DNA of 7,679 nucleotides from Paracoccaceae bacterium (GTDB taxonomy: Bacteria; Pseudomonadota; Alphaproteobacteria; Rhodobacterales; Rhodobacteraceae): NCBI GenBank assembly GCA_003535335.1, contig DOHJ01000211.1:1-7679 (forward strand). Reading direction: 5' to 3'. Under the pieces are notes generated by a model. The model made no database searches. It was not told where the DNA came from and saw nothing but the letters and a program-made list of their open reading frames with translations. Below, one piece after another: positions 5,298-7,679 of this stretch (position 1 is its first letter; each line of letters opens with the position of its first letter). Made by a program: the position numbers and the translations under genes.

Positions 5298-7043
5298 TCA
5301 GCGCATTTCCTCAGCCGGGGTTACGCCGACAATAGCAAGGCCTGCGGAAATAACAATGGAAACTGCAACGATATGGGCGATTTTCGCTTGTGTTACATCA
5401 ATGTTATCTTCTTGCAATAAACGCAGTTCGGGCAAATCATTGCCGCGGTTCCACAATGAATGGAATTCCGAGGCCAGTTCATAGAGGTAAAACGCGACCC
5501 TGTGCGGCTCGTTTGTGCGGGCGGCAATTTCAACCAGACGCGGCCATTCGGCCAGTTTTTTGGTCACAGACAGCTCGGATTCGTGGTTGATCAGCGATAA
5601 ATCGGCCTTGGCAAGGCTGGCCATGTCAACGTCGATACCGGCCGCAACGGCCTTGCGCAGCACCGAATGGATGCGGGCGGAGGCGTATTGCACGTAAAAT
5701 ACCGGATTGTCCTTGGATTGCTCCAGCACCTTGGCCAGATCAAAATCCAGCGGGGCATCGTTTTTGCGGGTCAGCATCACGAAACGGGCCACATCGGGGC
5801 CGACCAGATCCACGACTTCGCGAAGGGTAACAAAATTGCCGGCCCGTTTTGACATCTTGAATGGTGTGCCATCTTTAAACAGCCGCACCAGTTGGCACAA
5901 TTTGACATCCAGCGGCACTTTTCCATCCGAAAGCGCCGAAACGGCCGCCTTCATCCGTTTGACATAGCCGCCATGATCGGCACCGAAAACGTCGATCAAC
6001 AAATCAAAACCGCGCTGCACCTTGTCATAATGATAGGCGATGTCGGGGGCGAAATAGGTCCAGCCGCCCGAGGATTTTTTCACCGGGCGATCCACATCAT
6101 CACCATGTTCGGTGGACTTGAACAGGGTTTGCAGGCGCGGCTCCCAACCGGCATCGGGTTTGCCTTTGGGCGGCGGCAGGGTTCCTTGGTAAATCAGGCC
6201 CTTTGCATCCAGCTCCTCAAGCGCTTTTTCAATCAATCCAGTGCCATAAAGCGATTTTTCCGAGTAGAAAACATCCATTTCCACCCCCAATGCGGCCAGA
6301 TCCTCACGGATCATGCCCATCATTGCCTCGGTGGAGAATTCGCGCAAATCGTCCAGCCAGACGGATTCCGGCTGATCAATCAGGCTATCGCCATATTTTT
6401 CCTTCAGCGCCTGACCAATCGGCAGCAGATAATCGCCGGGGTACAGACCTTTGGCGATTTCTGGCTGCAAACCATTGGCTTCGCGGTAACGCTCATAGGC
6501 GGAACGCGCCAGCACATCGACCTGCGCGCCGCCATCGTTGACGTAATATTCCCGTGTTACAGTGTGGCCGGCGAAATCCAGCAAACTGGCCAGTGCATCG
6601 CCAAACACAGCGCCACGGGCATGACCGATATGCAGCGGACCGGTGGGGTTGGCCGACACAAATTCCACATTTACCTTTTTTCCAGCCCCCATGTCCGAGC
6701 GACCAAAATCAGCCCCGTCTTTCAGGGCAGCGCCGATCACCCCGTGCCAGATATTCGTTGCCAGACGCAGGTTTAAAAATCCGGGTCCGGCCACCTCGGC
6801 CACCTCAACGCGTGGATCATCGGCCAGCATGGCGGCCAGTTTATCGGCAATATCACGCGGTTTCATTTTGGCCGGTTTGGCCAGCACCATCGCGGCATTG
6901 GTGGCCATATCGCCATGCAACGGATCACGCGGCGGCTCGACCGCTACATTCTTGAAATCCAGCCCGTCGGGCAGGCTGCCTTGGTCTTGCATGGTCGTCA
7001 GGTTTTCGATCACCAGCGCGCGAATATCGGTAAACAGGTTCAT
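5298..7043 (-). CDS. argS: arginyl-tRNA synthetase
   Basis: A class I aminoacyl-tRNA synthetase that charges tRNA-Arg with arginine, using ATP and, in this enzyme, needing bound tRNA for amino-acid activation. The 581 aa fit the bacterial length. An N-terminal Add1-type domain (about 1-110, D-loop recognition) is followed by the catalytic Rossmann fold with [13 protein letters not shown] (132-144, HIGH at 138-141), YYVNDGGAQ (166-174), FGADHGGY (353-360) and an intact KMSKR at 396-400. The C-terminal DALR anticodon-binding domain begins near [12 protein letters not shown] (446-457) and ends VTPAEEM. The ATG is preceded by AAGGA at 7 nt. It is the first gene of the minus-strand train; 81 nt separate its stop from the SPOR ATG. 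Confidence 0.97.
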   Translation of the reverse strand: MNLFTDIRALVIENLTTMQDQGSLPDGLDFKNVAVEPPRDPLHGDMATNAAMVLAKPAKMKPRDIADKLAAMLADDPRVEVAEVAGPGFLNLRLATNIWHGVIGAALKDGADFGRSDMGAGKKVNVEFVSANPTGPLHIGHARGAVFGDALASLLDFAGHTVTREYYVNDGGAQVDVLARSAYERYREANGLQPEIAKGLYPGDYLLPIGQALKEKYGDSLIDQPESVWLDDLREFSTEAMMGMIREDLAALGVEMDVFYSEKSLYGTGLIEKALEELDAKGLIYQGTLPPPKGKPDAGWEPRLQTLFKSTEHGDDVDRPVKKSSGGWTYFAPDIAYHYDKVQRGFDLLIDVFGADHGGYVKRMKAAVSALSDGKVPLDVKLCQLVRLFKDGTPFKMSKRAGNFVTLREVVDLVGPDVARFVMLTRKNDAPLDFDLAKVLEQSKDNPVFYVQYASARIHSVLRKAVAAGIDVDMASLAKADLSLINHESELSVTKKLAEWPRLVEIAARTNEPHRVAFYLYELASEFHSLWNRGNDLPELRLLQEDNIDVTQAKIAHIVAVSIVISAGLAIVGVTPAEEMR

Positions 7044-7067
7044 GTGGCTTCCTTTGTCTGAATGGGC

Positions 7068-7095
7068 GGTTTAACATGTGTTGGCGACGGGTCAA
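7068..7095 (-). promoter_or_regulatory. probable promoter of the argS operon
   Basis: In the 69-nt divergent spacer, the minus strand reads TTGACC (7095-7090), a 16-nt spacer, then TAAACC (7073-7068). The -35 box is close to consensus while the -10 box is poor, a pattern acceptable in alphaproteobacteria. Transcription would start near 7060. Promoters for the channel gene on the other strand must share this short interval, but none stood out. Confidence 0.4.
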
Positions 7096-7112
7096 CGTAT
7101 CAACGGTGAAAA

Positions 7113-7664
7113 ATGTCAGTTAAGCGGTTAATTCAGGCTCTGTTGGGTCAAAAAATCAGCAGCACAGTGGGCAGCAATTCGCGCCGGCTGCTGTCGAGGT
7201 TTTCAAGTTTTCTGATTTTCTGGCTGGTTTTGGACCTTTTGTTTCTGAACACGATCTGGCAAGTTTCAAGTGCATCGTTCTGGATGGGGGTGGCTTTGTG
7301 TTTCTGGTCGGTCGGTTATTTTGTGCTGGTGGTGGCAACGATTCCGTTTTTGACCTCGCAGCATTTCCGCCCCAACCCGTTGCGTCTGATGGGGGACACC
7401 GCCATATCGATTTCGTTGGCGGTTCTGTGTTTCGGGCTGATTTACCTGCAAACCGGCATTGTTTCAGATGACGGGGTGCAGCATCTGGCGCTGGACGCGG
7501 TCTATTTTTCGGCGGTGACGTTTTCAACATTGGGCTACGGCGATTTTGCCCCGGATCAATCGGCCCGTCTGGTCGCGGCATTTCAGGCGATTTTGGGCAA
7601 TCTGCATTTGGGAATGGTCGTCGGGGTGATGTTGTTTGCCGTACGAGAAAATAACGGCAAGTAG
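7113..7664 (+). CDS. potassium-channel-family protein with four predicted helices
   Basis: Small inner-membrane ion channel, 183 aa. A basic N-terminus (1-31) precedes predicted transmembrane segments at about 33-50, 55-79 and 96-115. A pore helix at about 126-138 is followed by the selectivity filter TLGYGD (139-144), a variant of the canonical TVGYGD of K+ channels, and a last helix at about 154-177. The protein ends almost immediately after this helix (RENNGK), so there is no RCK or cyclic-nucleotide gating domain. It belongs with Ion_trans_2 (two-helix pore) proteins plus two extra N-terminal helices. Potassium selectivity is inferred from the filter. The ribosome binding site is weak (GGTGA 3 nt before ATG), but no later ATG would keep the first helix. 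It is divergent from argS and functionally unrelated to it. Only 15 nt follow its stop in this window. Confidence 0.85.
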   Translation: MSVKRLIQALLGQKISSTVGSNSRRLLSRFSSFLIFWLVLDLLFLNTIWQVSSASFWMGVALCFWSVGYFVLVVATIPFLTSQHFRPNPLRLMGDTAISISLAVLCFGLIYLQTGIVSDDGVQHLALDAVYFSAVTFSTLGYGDFAPDQSARLVAAFQAILGNLHLGMVVGVMLFAVRENNGK

Positions 7665-7679
7665 CTTAGCCATGGCGGT

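Noticed and set aside
5892..6776. Open frame of 294 codons on the plus strand opposite argS
   Set aside because: It lies wholly inside argS, whose motifs are complete; the translation shows no domain and has the composition of an antisense shadow.

Overview
The window looks like a core chromosomal segment of an alphaproteobacterium, most likely Rhodobacterales (Roseobacter-type). The reasons are the gene order argS, SPOR protein, nagZ, scpA, scpB, the style of the encoded proteins, moderate GC content, and a tRNA-Tyr that carries an encoded CCA end. I assigned the taxon from protein resemblance and gene order, not from a search.

Layout. At the left edge a class II tRNA-Tyr(GTA) is read leftwards from a good sigma70-type promoter (98-126). 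Divergent to it, rlmB (211-990, +) encodes a SpoU/TrmH-family 23S rRNA 2'-O-methyltransferase. After rlmB comes a noncoding stretch with a promoter-like element, two hairpins and a strong intrinsic terminator (1105-1142). I propose it as a small RNA or structured 3' UTR. Next is the wreck of a CoA-binding (YccU-like) protein gene (about 1175-1443, +), with its N-terminal part gone, an in-frame stop and a frameshifting deletion.

The rest, from 7043 down to 1451, is one minus-strand gene train: argS (arginyl-tRNA synthetase), a membrane-anchored SPOR-domain protein, nagZ (peptidoglycan-recycling glycosidase), scpA and scpB (condensin partners), and a 67-residue very basic, Met-rich protein of unknown function. 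Junctions from the SPOR gene onward are 4-nt gaps or overlaps, and the small gene's Shine-Dalgarno overlaps the scpB stop, so translational coupling is likely. The operon joins translation, cell-wall/division and chromosome-segregation functions. At the right edge, divergent from argS across 69 bp, lies a small complete gene for a four-helix potassium-channel-like protein (7113-7664, +).

I see no mobile element, CRISPR array, prophage or defence system. Most of the window is ordinary core genome. The points worth a second look are the YccU-like pseudogene, the candidate sRNA, the small basic protein, and an identical 11-nt double-ATG string at the scpA and scpB starts.
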